The notes below the pieces were generated by a model, which worked only from the letters and a program-made list of their open reading frames with translations, did not search any database and was not told the origin of the DNA. Of a stretch of 64,000 nucleotides of DNA, positions 26,087 through 35,366 are shown piece after piece. The position numbers were made by a program, and so were the translations under genes. Source of the stretch: GM7GCV1 sp965221105 (GTDB lineage Bacteria; Pseudomonadota; Gammaproteobacteria; Pseudomonadales; GM7GCV1); the NCBI GenBank assembly GCA_965221105.1, contig OZ244871.1, forward strand, positions 1,240,001-1,304,000, in the 5' to 3' direction. Position 1 is the first letter of the stretch. The number at the start of each line of letters is the position of its first letter.

Positions 26087-27196
26087 CTACCACCCGATCT
26101 GGGTGACAGCTATCAGCAATGCGGGAATCACGAGGAATACGCCCAGTATATAGCCCAGTACATAGAGTGTGTTCTTCTGGGCAAGCTCTGCGAGCCCGGT
26201 CGCTGCGCGAATCGGGATATCACGCAACAGAGGCACTGAGTAAATACTCACTACTGCGAGAAAGTTGTAGCAGAGATGGATAAGGGCAATTTGCAGGGCG
26301 AATATGGCACTTGGACCACTGATGGCAGTCGCCGCAAGCAGACCGGTGATGGTCGTACCAATATTGGCACCCAAGGTAAATGGGTAGACCTGCCGCAGGC
26401 TGAACACGCCGGTGCCTGCCAGGGGCACTATGAGACTGGTTGTGGTGGAGGAGGACTGCACCAGCACAGTCATGACAGTGCCGGAGAAGACGCCGGTGAC
26501 GGGACCTCGACCCACAGCTGCGTGCAGAATCTGCCTGGCCCGGCCGACCATCAGTACCCGCAAGAGTTTTCCTATCAGGGTGATTGAGATGAAGATCATC
26601 GCAATTCCCAGAACAATCATAACGACACCACCAGCGACAGCCGGGAGAACGCCGAGCAGATCGTGCCTGATCAGATTTACCGGTGGATTGACGATGGGTT
26701 TCAGAAAATTAAACCCTGACATCGATATGGAACCACCCCCAACCAAAAATTCCGAAAGCCCGATGCCAATGCGTTCCAAGAGATCGAACGCGATCTCCAG
26801 AGGCAGAAAGATCGCAACACTGAGCAAATTGAAGAAATCGTGAACCGTTGCCGCCGCGAAAGCTCGGCGAAACTCATCTCCGCTTCGGATGTGCCCGATA
26901 CTGACAATGGTATTGGTGATGGTCGTACCGATATTGGCTCCCATCACCATGGGAACAGCCATGCTCACGGGTAAGCCGCCGGCCACCAGGCCCACAATGA
27001 TGGAGGTTACCGTGCTCGAAGACTGGATAAGCGCCGTAGCCACCATACCGATGACCAAACCAGTGAACGGATTGTTGGCGAAGGAAAAAAGCTCTTCTGC
27101 GGTATCACCGGCAGCCAGTCTGAAACCACCTCCTATAGTTGATACCGCGACCAGCAGCAGATACACCAGAACCAGCACTGCCAGCCAGTTTTTCAT
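26087..27196 (-). CDS. Na+/phosphate symporter family protein
   Basis: A 369-residue inner-membrane protein of the Na/Pi-cotransporter II family (PF02690 type). The two inverted halves each carry the signature QSSS: TALIQSSSTVTSIIV and TVLVQSSSTTTSLIV, with GANIGTTITNT and GANIGTTITGL after them. About nine hydrophobic segments are visible. The start is set at MKNWLAVLVLVYLLLVAV; the frame continues 65 codons upstream without conservation. No PhoU tail is present. It may import or export phosphate; relatives do both. Confidence 0.88.
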   Translation of the reverse strand: MKNWLAVLVLVYLLLVAVSTIGGGFRLAAGDTAEELFSFANNPFTGLVIGMVATALIQSSSTVTSIIVGLVAGGLPVSMAVPMVMGANIGTTITNTIVSIGHIRSGDEFRRAFAAATVHDFFNLLSVAIFLPLEIAFDLLERIGIGLSEFLVGGGSISMSGFNFLKPIVNPPVNLIRHDLLGVLPAVAGGVVMIVLGIAMIFISITLIGKLLRVLMVGRARQILHAAVGRGPVTGVFSGTVMTVLVQSSSTTTSLIVPLAGTGVFSLRQVYPFTLGANIGTTITGLLAATAISGPSAIFALQIALIHLCYNFLAVVSIYSVPLLRDIPIRAATGLAELAQKNTLYVLGYILGVFLVIPALLIAVTQIGW

Positions 27197-27353
27197 ACTG
27201 GATACAGAAGGGGCAGTCAGCGTATTGATAATGGAACCTCTGTGCTTTGTTACGGGGATTGGGAGCCGCTTATGCTGCGAACCAATGACTGCACAATGGT
27301 GACAGGTGCGACCCGGCGGCAGTACAACATGGTCAAGTTTCGCCCAGCAGAGG

Positions 27354-27539
27354 TCATACCAACCCGTGGTAGCGGGTATATGCCCAGGCAAACAACCCGA
27401 GGGCCGACACCACAGTCCAGAGTATCAACAGCAGCAGCCAGGGGCGGAACGGTTTTCGCTCGGTCTCGTTGTATCCGCTGCGTGTCACCTGATCGACGCG
27501 CGCCTGGTCCTCGGGTGATAACCTGGTAGTGTGCTTCAC
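27354..27539 (-). CDS. DUF3094 small membrane protein
   Basis: A 61-residue protein: LSPEDQARVDQVTRSGYNET, then ERKPFRPW, then one membrane helix (LLLLILWTVVSALGLFAWAY). This is the DUF3094 pattern, known from Pseudomonas and related groups. The function is unknown. It lies 157 bp upstream of the Na/Pi symporter on the same strand. The 258 bp between it and epmA hold no gene. Confidence 0.82.
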   Translation of the reverse strand: MKHTTRLSPEDQARVDQVTRSGYNETERKPFRPWLLLLILWTVVSALGLFAWAYTRYHGLV

Positions 27540-27797
27540 AGAAATTCCACAGTTACTATAAACCGAGCATTGCCACCAGGAATTGAAAGCCCGTGTCTTC
27601 CCCGGAGAGCGCCAGACTCAACTATACCAACTCCCTCTCTACCCGGGTGAATATAAACTCCTCAAAACCTGCTCCAATAGAGAACACCACAGGAAGTGCG
27701 CACAGACCGCTGGATCGTTCAGTGCGGGCTTGGGGTATTCCCGAAAACTTACCGGCGAGCGCAGTGGATCCCCGGTTACCTCTGGAGTAACCCAGTT

Positions 27798-28739
27798 CTA
27801 AAGACGATCCCAGGGAAACAGCAGGCACTCGCACAGATTCATAATCGCGCTATCTCCGGGGTTTCCGGCGAGCCAGAGCAGACGGTCCAGGCCGACTGCC
27901 ACGCCCGAACAGACAGGCAGTCCCCCGGCAAGTGCTTGCAGAAACGGTTCATCAACAGGTACCTCGGGCAATCCTTTGTGCGCCCTGTCCCTATTGCCCT
28001 GCTCGAATCGGTGGCGCTGCTGATCAGTATCTCTCAGCTCCTGATATCCATTTGCAATTTCGATGCCCCTGACATAGAGCTCAAAACGCCGCGCAACCCG
28101 ATCACCGTCACTCAGGGCGGTTTCTGCCATAGATGTCTGGCAGACGGGATAATCAGTGACAAATAGGGTATCTGAACCGAGACGGGGTTCAATCACCGAA
28201 CTCATCAGTAAATCGAGGCTTTCCGCTCGATTCAGACGACCCGAATACCCCGTGTGTGCCCAAACAGCCTCATCCAGATCCCCTGCGCTGCATCGATGCG
28301 GATTAAGCTGCAGATGCTGCTCGAACAGGCTGGCGTAGGTGCGGGTTTCAGCAGTGAACGACGGCAGCAGTTGCGCACAGAGGTTGTGGACATCCCGGAT
28401 CAGGTCTTCAAGATCGAATCCAACCCGGTACCATTCGAGCATACTGAATTCAGGATTGTGCCTCGCTCCTGATTCAGCCTCGCGAAACGCCTTTCCGATG
28501 CTGAAGATCGAACCGCTGCCGGCTGCCAGCAGACGCTTCATAAAAAGTTCAGGTGATGTCTGCAGGTACAGCCGCTCATCACCGGATAGGACTTCCATTG
28601 AAGCCAAGTGAACGTCTGGTACTGAAGATCTGCCCAGCAGTGGAACCTCGACTTCGCTCACCCCCTGCTCACGAAAGTAGACGCGAATCTTTTGATAGAG
28701 TTCACCGCGCCTGCGAATTATGGCAATGATGTGTGACAA
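27798..28739 (-). CDS. epmA: Elongation factor P--(R)-beta-lysine ligase
   Basis: EpmA attaches (R)-beta-lysine to Lys34 of EF-P. It is a class II lysyl-tRNA synthetase core without the anticodon domain. In the 313 residues motif 2 is GKAFREAESGARHNPEFSML, and motif 3 GVAVGLDRLLWLAG. Substrate-binding LYLQTSPELFMKRLLAAG is also conserved. The start is TTG because a stop lies four codons upstream; the first ten residues usual in relatives are missing, so a short deletion or another start is possible. Together with efp and epmB next door it makes a complete lysylation module. Confidence 0.94.
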   Translation of the reverse strand: MSHIIAIIRRRGELYQKIRVYFREQGVSEVEVPLLGRSSVPDVHLASMEVLSGDERLYLQTSPELFMKRLLAAGSGSIFSIGKAFREAESGARHNPEFSMLEWYRVGFDLEDLIRDVHNLCAQLLPSFTAETRTYASLFEQHLQLNPHRCSAGDLDEAVWAHTGYSGRLNRAESLDLLMSSVIEPRLGSDTLFVTDYPVCQTSMAETALSDGDRVARRFELYVRGIEIANGYQELRDTDQQRHRFEQGNRDRAHKGLPEVPVDEPFLQALAGGLPVCSGVAVGLDRLLWLAGNPGDSAIMNLCECLLFPWDRL

Positions 28740-28805
28740 GCAGAACTATCCAGGGGCCAGTGAGGAAGGAAACTCCCACGGGCCGGCAACTATCTCATAC
28801 TGACC

Positions 28806-29375
28806 TTAGTCGCGCACACGCGCCAGATACTCTCCGGTACGCGTATCGACCCGAATCACCTCACCTTCTTCCAGAAACAGGGGCACCTTGACCACAGCAC
28901 CCGTGGCCAGTTTGGCTGGTTTTGTTCCCCCAGTGGCAGTGTCACCGCGCACCCCGGGGTCAGTTTCCACAATCTCAAGCTCCACATGGTTGGGCGGCAC
29001 CACCCCCAGCGGCACACCGTTGTAGAGTGTAACGACACACATATCCTGCTCTTTTAGCCACTGCGCTGCTTCACCCACGGCGTTGGCGTCCGCCTGCTGC
29101 TGTTCGAAGCTGCCGGTATCCATGAAGTGCCAGTATTCCCCGTCTTTATAGAGATACTGCATTTCGGTATCCAGAACATCGGCGGCCTCAATGCTCTCAC
29201 CAGACTTGAATGTTCGCTCCCAGGTTCGCCCGGTCTTGAGGTTTTTCAGCTTGACCCTGTTAAACGCCTGACCCTTTCCCGGCTTGACGAATTCGTTCTC
29301 GATAATGGAACAGGGATCACCATCCAGCATGACCTTCAAGCCGCCACGAAATTCGTTGGTAGAATAGCTCGCCAT
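28806..29375 (-). CDS. efp: Translation elongation factor P
   Basis: EF-P relieves ribosome stalling at polyproline stretches. The protein has 189 residues in three beta-barrel domains. The modified lysine is Lys34 in FVKPGKGQAFNRVK, which fits the EpmA/EpmB type of modification. The C-terminal domain ends VDTRTGEYLARVRD. It is divergent from epmB with 34 bp between the starts and lies 66 bp from epmA. The possibly phase-switched polyproline proteins of this window would be natural EF-P clients (inference). Confidence 0.97.
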   Translation of the reverse strand: MASYSTNEFRGGLKVMLDGDPCSIIENEFVKPGKGQAFNRVKLKNLKTGRTWERTFKSGESIEAADVLDTEMQYLYKDGEYWHFMDTGSFEQQQADANAVGEAAQWLKEQDMCVVTLYNGVPLGVVPPNHVELEIVETDPGVRGDTATGGTKPAKLATGAVVKVPLFLEEGEVIRVDTRTGEYLARVRD

Positions 29376-29409
29376 CGGTTACTTTCTCTGGATTTGCCTG
29401 GGAGGCGCA

Positions 29410-30432
29410 ATGATACCTCAGTCCGAACAGCCTTGGTACGGAGAAAACCCACCAACGGAGAGCTGGCAAAACCAGATGATCAGCGCCATCTGTAGCGTCG
29501 AGGACCTGTGCAGTGCGCTGGAATTAACCGCAGACCAGCTCAGCCTTTCAACCCGGGCACAGGCCGGTTTTCCCCTGCTTGTGCCCAGGGCTTTCGTAGA
29601 TCTTATGGAGAAGGGCAATCCCCGCGATCCGCTTCTGCTCCAGATACTGCACCAGCGTGAGGAAGACTTTCACCAGCCGGGGTTTACGGACGACCCTTTG
29701 GATGAGCACCGGTTCAATCCCCTACCCGGAGTGATCCATAAGTATCCGGGACGGGTATTGCTTGTGGTCAGTGGCAAATGTGCCCTGAACTGTCGCTACT
29801 GCTTCAGGCGAAATTTCCCCTACGATGAAAACACCCCTGGACGTGCAGACTGGAGACGGATTTTCAGGTATCTGGAGGAAGACTCCAGCCTGACTGAGGC
29901 CATCTTGAGTGGCGGTGATCCCCTGAGCGCTCCGGATCGCCACCTCGCCTGGATTACCCGGAACCTGGAGGCCGTAACCCACCTGAAGCGACTCAGAATT
30001 CATACCCGCCTCCCGGTGACCATTCCCGAGCGTATTAACGGGGAACTGCTCGACTGGATAACGGGCACCCGTCTGCAAGTACACGTGGTTTTTCACATTA
30101 ATCACCCGCATGAGATAGGCGAGAATTTCAGGCGGGCCGCCCTGAAGCTGCACTACCGGGGAATCCAGTGTCTGAATCAATCAGTCCTGCTCAAGCACAT
30201 CAACGACGATATCAACACACTCGTCGCACTGCAGGAGCGGAGCTGCGAAGCCGGAATATTGCCGTACTACCTGTTCTGCCTGGATCGGGTGCAGGGTGCA
30301 ACCCACTTCGAAGTCGAACCTGACCGGGCAATTGATCTGGCGCGACAGATGCGTGAGTGCCTGCCTGGCTATCTGGTTCCAAGGCTTGCGATGGAGAATC
30401 CCGGGGCGAAAAGCAAGAGCATTCTGGTCTAG
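29410..30432 (+). CDS. epmB: EF-P beta-lysylation protein, lysine 2,3-aminomutase type
   Basis: EpmB converts L-lysine to (R)-beta-lysine for EF-P modification. It is a radical SAM enzyme with PLP. In 340 residues the cluster motif is CALNCRYCFRRNFPY (C-X3-C-X2-C) near residue 120, followed by EAILSGGDPLSAPD and RIHTRLPVTIPERI. The PLP lysine is likely in the C-terminal AKSKSILV. It is divergently transcribed from efp. Confidence 0.95.
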   Translation: MIPQSEQPWYGENPPTESWQNQMISAICSVEDLCSALELTADQLSLSTRAQAGFPLLVPRAFVDLMEKGNPRDPLLLQILHQREEDFHQPGFTDDPLDEHRFNPLPGVIHKYPGRVLLVVSGKCALNCRYCFRRNFPYDENTPGRADWRRIFRYLEEDSSLTEAILSGGDPLSAPDRHLAWITRNLEAVTHLKRLRIHTRLPVTIPERINGELLDWITGTRLQVHVVFHINHPHEIGENFRRAALKLHYRGIQCLNQSVLLKHINDDINTLVALQERSCEAGILPYYLFCLDRVQGATHFEVEPDRAIDLARQMRECLPGYLVPRLAMENPGAKSKSILV

Positions 30433-30450
30433 TGTAACTAGGCTGCGGGG

Positions 30451-31659
30451 TTATTCGTGGTCGCTGTACCCCATGAGATAGAGGATGGCATCCAGCCCCA
30501 GGGTACTGAGCGCGTAATCGGCTGACTCCCGCACCATTGGCTTGGCATGAAAGGCAACACCCATGCCCGCGACACCTAGCATCTTCAGGTCGTTGGCACC
30601 GTCGCCCACCGCAATCGTCTGCTGCAGAACCAGCCCCTGATGGGCAGCAAGCTGTTTGAGCAGTTTCGCCTTGCGCTCGGCATCCACTACCTCGCCGAGA
30701 AGTTTACCGGTTAGTTTACCGTCACGAATTTCAAGCCGGTTGGCGTACAAATGATCAATACCAAGCTGCGCCTGAATGCGTGTCCCGAAATAGTCAAAGC
30801 CGCCAGAGAGTATGGCGGTCTTAAAACCCAGAGATTTCAGCCGCCTGAGCAGCCGGTCAGCTCCTTCGTTCATACTGAGCCTGCCAGCGACGGCCTCCAT
30901 TGCTGACTCGGGCAGACCCTCAAGCAAGGCCACACGTTGGAGCAGGCTCTGGGTAAACTCAATGTCACCGCGCATGGCGGCCTCGGTAATCGCCTGAACC
31001 TCCGCTCCAACGCCTGCTTCCTGGGCAAGCTCATCGATCACCTCTTCCCGAATGAGGGTAGAATCCATATCAAACACCACCAGCCTGCGGTTGCGCCGGT
31101 ACACGTTGTCTTCCTGATATGCCAGATCAACTCCCAGATCGGTTCCCGCAGACATGAGTTCGGTTCTCAGGTCTAGCGCTGAGGCAACTTCACCGCGGGC
31201 CATAAACTCAACACAGGCCTGAGTCTGCTCGGGAATCTTGTCGATGGGGATCCGCCCGGTCAACCGGGTGACATGATAGATATCCAGGCCATGGCGTGCG
31301 AGCACCTCGCTGACGACGGAGATCGCCCGTGCCGACAGGGTTCTCCCGATGAGGGTAATGACATGTTTGGGTTTTCCCTGTCCATCCACCCAGCGTTCAT
31401 AGGCGTGTTCGCTGACAGTCGACGATTTGATGCGTATATCGCAATCGCTCAGCACGCGCTCAATACTGACTGTCACGTCTTCAATTCTGATCTCTGCGGG
31501 CAGGCTGATCAGCAAACCCAGGGAGAGTGTGTTATGGATAACCGCCTGACCTATATCCAGCACCGAGGCATTCTTCTCCGCGAGGATTGAAGTGATCTGC
31601 GTACACATTCCCGGCCGGTTGTCTCCAGAAAGTGTAAGCAGAAATATTTTTTCAGTCAT
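30451..31659 (-). CDS. serB: Phosphoserine phosphatase with N-terminal ACT domains
   Basis: SerB performs the last step of serine synthesis. The 402-residue protein has two ACT-like domains (residues 1-180, starting LLTLSGDNRPGMC) and a HAD phosphatase domain: nucleophile in LVVFDMDSTLIREEVIDELA near 195, LSGGFDYFGTRI, and AVGDGANDLKML. The two-ACT form is common in Pseudomonas-like groups and may serve serine feedback. It converges with epmB and is divergent from the next membrane-protein gene, as in E. coli and relatives. Confidence 0.95.
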   Translation of the reverse strand: MTEKIFLLTLSGDNRPGMCTQITSILAEKNASVLDIGQAVIHNTLSLGLLISLPAEIRIEDVTVSIERVLSDCDIRIKSSTVSEHAYERWVDGQGKPKHVITLIGRTLSARAISVVSEVLARHGLDIYHVTRLTGRIPIDKIPEQTQACVEFMARGEVASALDLRTELMSAGTDLGVDLAYQEDNVYRRNRRLVVFDMDSTLIREEVIDELAQEAGVGAEVQAITEAAMRGDIEFTQSLLQRVALLEGLPESAMEAVAGRLSMNEGADRLLRRLKSLGFKTAILSGGFDYFGTRIQAQLGIDHLYANRLEIRDGKLTGKLLGEVVDAERKAKLLKQLAAHQGLVLQQTIAVGDGANDLKMLGVAGMGVAFHAKPMVRESADYALSTLGLDAILYLMGYSDHE

Positions 31660-31837
31660 TCTAGCCTCTCTTATCTGGCGCGATTATATAGTGGAGTCCG
31701 AACCTCCAGGGGCCCCAGACATGCACAATTGTTCGGGGCCTGAGGCAGGGAGCCTGCCTTCTCGGGCCAGGATCGAAACTTCTTGTCGTCCTGAAAGGTT
31801 CCACTACAATTCACCACTATTTTCGGGAGCTGGCAGG

Positions 31838-32977
31838 TTGGTACAGGTTCGCACTCTCCTACAACGCATTTCTGGGGGCAGTTTCCTGCCCTTGGCTGGT
31901 ATTTTTGCCTGTGCCCTGGCAGCACAGCTGCTGTTCGAAGCGCGCCAGCCGGAAGCTCCTGTCAATCTGCCAGATTCCCAGGGCCAGATGATTACAAATG
32001 CAGCCATTCCGCTCTTCCTGACCGGGGAGACCGAGGCCCCGGCGCAACGCCTGGAAAGCCTGATTCAGGAGACTAATATTCGCCAGGTGCTGTTACTCAG
32101 CAACGACCAGACGCTCATTGCGCGGGTGGTCAACGGCTCCGACACCTACCTGGACAGACCGCTTGTACGCACAAGTTTTCCGGTTGAATTTCAGGGCAGT
32201 CTGGCTGGCACGGTGCAGGTGGAGCTGGCAGATATCAGGGAACCGGTGTCAGCTGCGTCCAGACTCCTGCCGGCAACAACTATCAGCCTTGTTCTGACAG
32301 TGTGTGCGTGGCTGCTGACCCTGGCATACAGGCTGGCGTGCCAGCTTATCGCGCCACAACTCGTCTCATCGGTCAATTCACCCTACATTCTGGAAACCGA
32401 ACCGGCTGCTCCGGTGCCCGGAACATCAATGATCCTGTACATCTACCCCATCGCTGAGCCTGAATTGGCTGAGGATTCAGCTTCATTGCGTGAATGCATT
32501 GCCAGCTTCAGTCACAAGCTTGAGCTCCACCTGCGGTTCTACGGTGGCCAGATTCTCAGCCTGTCGGATGATCGAATCGTGTGTCGATTACCCTATGGCC
32601 AGAGCAGTGCAGACACGCAACAAGCAATCGTGTTTGCCTGGGGTACGGCGAGAGACATACTATTCCGTTCAGCTGGCAGGCAGTACCAGATCAGCATCAA
32701 GACTCTGCTTCATCGAAGCAGTATGGCAGCACGAACAGGTCAGATCTACAGGGCAATCAACGAAATTGACGGCGGCACAGAAGCTGCGGTAGTGGACAGT
32801 GAATTCCAGGCTCATCTCAGCGAGCAATTCATCGACGCACTTGAGTTCGAATCCAGCGAATTCTGCTACGCCCCCTGCCCTGGACACCCTAATTTGAACC
32901 ATATCTCAAATATCAGGGAGTCTCTAAAAACGCTCTGGCAGAAACAGGAGTCGATACTCAATAGCGGGGAAGTGTGA
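31838..32977 (+). CDS. AhpA/YtjB-like membrane protein with a C-terminal cyclase-like domain
   Basis: The gene divergent from serB usually encodes the small membrane protein AhpA/YtjB. This one starts with TTG (VQVRTLLQRISGG) after a GGAGC site. It has a helix (FLPLAGIFACALAAQLLF), a periplasmic domain of about 130 residues and a second helix (ISLVLTVCAWLLTLAY). A cytoplasmic part of about 200 residues follows: LHLRFYGGQILSLSDDRIV, QQAIVFAWGTARDILF, YQISIKTLLHRSS. This order resembles a class III nucleotide cyclase fold, but the metal-binding aspartates are not evident. The longer upstream frame crosses the serB promoter and is not used. Confidence 0.65.
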   Translation: MVQVRTLLQRISGGSFLPLAGIFACALAAQLLFEARQPEAPVNLPDSQGQMITNAAIPLFLTGETEAPAQRLESLIQETNIRQVLLLSNDQTLIARVVNGSDTYLDRPLVRTSFPVEFQGSLAGTVQVELADIREPVSAASRLLPATTISLVLTVCAWLLTLAYRLACQLIAPQLVSSVNSPYILETEPAAPVPGTSMILYIYPIAEPELAEDSASLRECIASFSHKLELHLRFYGGQILSLSDDRIVCRLPYGQSSADTQQAIVFAWGTARDILFRSAGRQYQISIKTLLHRSSMAARTGQIYRAINEIDGGTEAAVVDSEFQAHLSEQFIDALEFESSEFCYAPCPGHPNLNHISNIRESLKTLWQKQESILNSGEV

Positions 32978-33092
32978 TCGGTCCTGCGTCGATCTGATTC
33001 AGATCAACCAGCCAGCCACCAGCATGCAGTACCGCGCCAAAATATGTGGGTGAAGGCCCGCCCGGTTTCACGATATCCCTCTGAATCAGGGT

Positions 33093-33431
33093 CTAGAGGG
33101 CCTCCTCAGCCGTCTCACCGGTACGGATGCGCACGACGTGTTCAAGCGGGGAAACGAAAATCTTGCCGTCTCCAATCTTTCCGGTACTCGCAGACTTGAT
33201 AATTACTTCAACCACTGAATCAACCATATCGTCGGTGACCGCGATGTCGAGTTTAATTTTGGGAAGGAAATCGACTATGTATTCCGCGCCGCGATACAGC
33301 TCGGTGTGGCCCTTCTGGCGGCCAAAACCTTTTACTTCTGTGGCGGTGACACCCTGAATGCCCGCGTCGCTCAGTGCCTCGCGGACATCGTCAATTTTAA
33401 AAGGCTTGATTACGGCTGTTATCAGTTTCAT
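33093..33431 (-). CDS. glnK: PII nitrogen regulatory protein (second copy)
   Basis: PII proteins sense 2-oxoglutarate, ATP/ADP and, by uridylylation, glutamine. The 112-residue protein has the T-loop with Tyr51 (ELYRGAEYIVDF) and the C-terminal RIRTGETAEEAL. It lies downstream of amtB, separated by a terminator, so it is probably transcribed on its own. The start ATG-Lys-Leu-Ile fits the family; nine upstream codons are excluded. It differs from the other copy at many positions (for example VTDDMVDSVVEV against VASDMLDQTIEA), so the two may have different partners. Confidence 0.93.
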   Translation of the reverse strand: MKLITAVIKPFKIDDVREALSDAGIQGVTATEVKGFGRQKGHTELYRGAEYIVDFLPKIKLDIAVTDDMVDSVVEVIIKSASTGKIGDGKIFVSPLEHVVRIRTGETAEEAL

Positions 33432-33554
33432 ATTGCTGAGTCCTCTTTCCTTTTTCACTATTGCTTTTCGCCCAAAGCCGAAAATTTAATCAGACCACCT
33501 GCCAGCACATCAGGCAGCAAAAACACGAGTGGGTAGAAGGGTACATGCTTTCAT

Positions 33555-33588
33555 AAAAAAGGGAAGCGCTGTCGCGCTTCCCTTTTTT
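33555..33588. terminator. Bidirectional rho-independent terminator
   Basis: GGGAAGCGC and GCGCTTCCC form a perfect 9-bp stem with a TGTC loop, flanked by six A and six T. It lies just after amtB and upstream of the second glnK, so it ends the torF-glnK-amtB transcript. Confidence 0.9.
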
Positions 33589-33624
33589 AATCGCTGCCAG
33601 TTCCGGCACTGGCAGGTACTGCCC

Positions 33625-34884
33625 CTACCTCGCTGTTGCGAACTCGGGGTAGGCCTCAATGCCACACTCGCTCAGGTCCACACCTTCGTACTCCTCTTCC
33701 TCGGATACACGAATACCCATGGTGACTTTAAGAAGCATCCAGACAATCAGGCTACAGCCAAACACCCACACGAAGATGGTCAGCAAGCCGCCGAGTTGCC
33801 CCAAGACGGAAGCTCCACCAGTAATGCACACAGCCATGACGCCCCAGATTCCGACAGTTCCGTGCACGGATATGGCACCGACGGGATCATCGATCTTCAG
33901 CTTGTCCAGGGCAAGGATACTCAGTACAACCAGCGCGCCACCCGCTGCACCGACCAGAGTAGAGACCAGAACGCCGGGTGAAGCAGGGTCCGCAGTGATG
34001 GCGACAAGCCCAGCCAATGCACCGTTGAGTGCCATGGTCAGATCAGCTTTTCCAAACATGATGCGGGCAGCAATCAGAGCGGTTATCAGCCCACCTGAGG
34101 CTGCCGCATTGGTGTTCATAAATACGTTGGCTACCTCGTTGGCAACGTTGATATCAGAGAGCTTCAAGGTTGAACCACCGTTGAATCCAAACCACCCCAT
34201 CCACAGGATAAAGGTACCCAGGGTTGCCAGGGGAAGATTGGCTCCAGGCAGAGCGTTGGTCGAGCCGTCGGCTGCATATTTGCCTTTCCGTGGGCCGAGA
34301 AGCAGGACACCTGCGAGAGCCGCTGACGCACCAGCCAGGTGAACAATACCCGAGCCGGCATAGTCGCTGTAGTTCAGCTCACCAATGAAAGGTACGGGGT
34401 CGCCGTTCCAGGTCCAGCTGCCCTCCACCGGGTAGATGAATCCTGTCATTACCACGGCAAAAACCAGAAAGGCCCAGAGCTTCATACGCTCAGCTACGGC
34501 ACCGGAGACAATAGACATGGCAGTCGCAACAAACACAACCTGAAAGAAGAAATCAGAGGCCCCTGAATACACCGCGCCGCCATCAAACCCTTCCGCAGCC
34601 TTGTCAGCGAGGGCTGCTGCCGCATCGATACCTCCGGTTGTTTCCACACCGGACAGGAAGAAGCCACCGTCGTACATCAGTTGATAGCCGCTGACCATAT
34701 ACATAGTGCAGGCAATCGCAAACAGTGCAACGTTCTTGGTCAGGATCTCTGTAGTGTTTTTGGAACGTACGAGACCAGCTTCAAGCATGGCGAAGCCCGC
34801 CGCCATCCACATAACCAGCGCGCCACAGACCAGAAAATAGAATGTGTCCAAGGCGTACTGAAGTTCGAAAATTTGATTTTCCAT
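33625..34884 (-). CDS. amtB: Ammonium transporter
   Basis: AmtB conducts ammonia across the inner membrane and is closed by GlnK binding. The 419-residue protein has eleven expected helices; MAAGFAMLEAGLVRSKNT is the conserved N-terminal signature. The twin pore histidines are in GIVHLAGASAALAG and AISVHGTVGIWGV. No cleavable signal peptide is evident, as starting MENQIFELQYALDTFYFLV. It follows glnK on the same strand (48 bp) and is followed by a terminator. Confidence 0.96.
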   Translation of the reverse strand: MENQIFELQYALDTFYFLVCGALVMWMAAGFAMLEAGLVRSKNTTEILTKNVALFAIACTMYMVSGYQLMYDGGFFLSGVETTGGIDAAAALADKAAEGFDGGAVYSGASDFFFQVVFVATAMSIVSGAVAERMKLWAFLVFAVVMTGFIYPVEGSWTWNGDPVPFIGELNYSDYAGSGIVHLAGASAALAGVLLLGPRKGKYAADGSTNALPGANLPLATLGTFILWMGWFGFNGGSTLKLSDINVANEVANVFMNTNAAASGGLITALIAARIMFGKADLTMALNGALAGLVAITADPASPGVLVSTLVGAAGGALVVLSILALDKLKIDDPVGAISVHGTVGIWGVMAVCITGGASVLGQLGGLLTIFVWVFGCSLIVWMLLKVTMGIRVSEEEEYEGVDLSECGIEAYPEFATAR

Positions 34885-34931
34885 GGTTTTACTCCAAGGT
34901 TAGTAATCGTCTTTTTGGAAACACGCAAGCT

Positions 34932-35270
34932 TTATATTGCGTCCGGGCCGGTTTCGCCTGTACGAATGCGAATGACCTGTTCCAGCTCGGTGACAAATAT
35001 TTTCCCGTCACCAATCTTTCCAGTTGCCGCCGAGCCGGTAATGGCTTCGATGGTCTGATCCAACATGTCGCTGGCAACTGCAACTTCCAGTTTTATCTTG
35101 GGCAGAAAATCGACAACATATTCTGCACCCCGGTAGAGTTCGGTATGGCCTTTCTGACGACCGAAACCCTTTACCTCGGTGACGGTAATACCCTGCACAC
35201 CAATGGTACTGAGCGCCTCGCGCACATCATCCAGCTTGAATGGTTTGACAATAGCGGTGATGAGTTTCAT
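34932..35270 (-). CDS. glnK: PII nitrogen regulatory protein (amtB-linked copy)
   Basis: The copy upstream of amtB has 112 residues with Tyr51 in RGAEYVVDF, the T-loop GFGRQKGHTELYRGAEY, and the ending RIRTGETGPDAI. AGGAG lies at the proper distance. Pairing with amtB is the classic arrangement and points to control of AmtB by this copy. It probably shares a transcript with torF upstream. Confidence 0.95.
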   Translation of the reverse strand: MKLITAIVKPFKLDDVREALSTIGVQGITVTEVKGFGRQKGHTELYRGAEYVVDFLPKIKLEVAVASDMLDQTIEAITGSAATGKIGDGKIFVTELEQVIRIRTGETGPDAI

Positions 35271-35301
35271 AGGATTCTCCTAAGGTTCTGAATGTGGAGG
35301 A

Positions 35302-35348
35302 GGAGCCCACCCGAATAAAAAAGAGGAGGGGTGTGATGAGTGGGCTCC
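35302..35348. repeat. Inverted repeat between torF and glnK
   Basis: GGAGCCCAC and GTGGGCTCC form a 9-bp stem with a loop of about 29 nt that contains a pyrimidine-rich minus-strand segment. The loop is too long and no T-run follows the stem, so an mRNA processing or stability element is more likely than a terminator. Confidence 0.5.
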
Positions 35349-35366
35349 CTAGTCGAGGCCAAAGAC

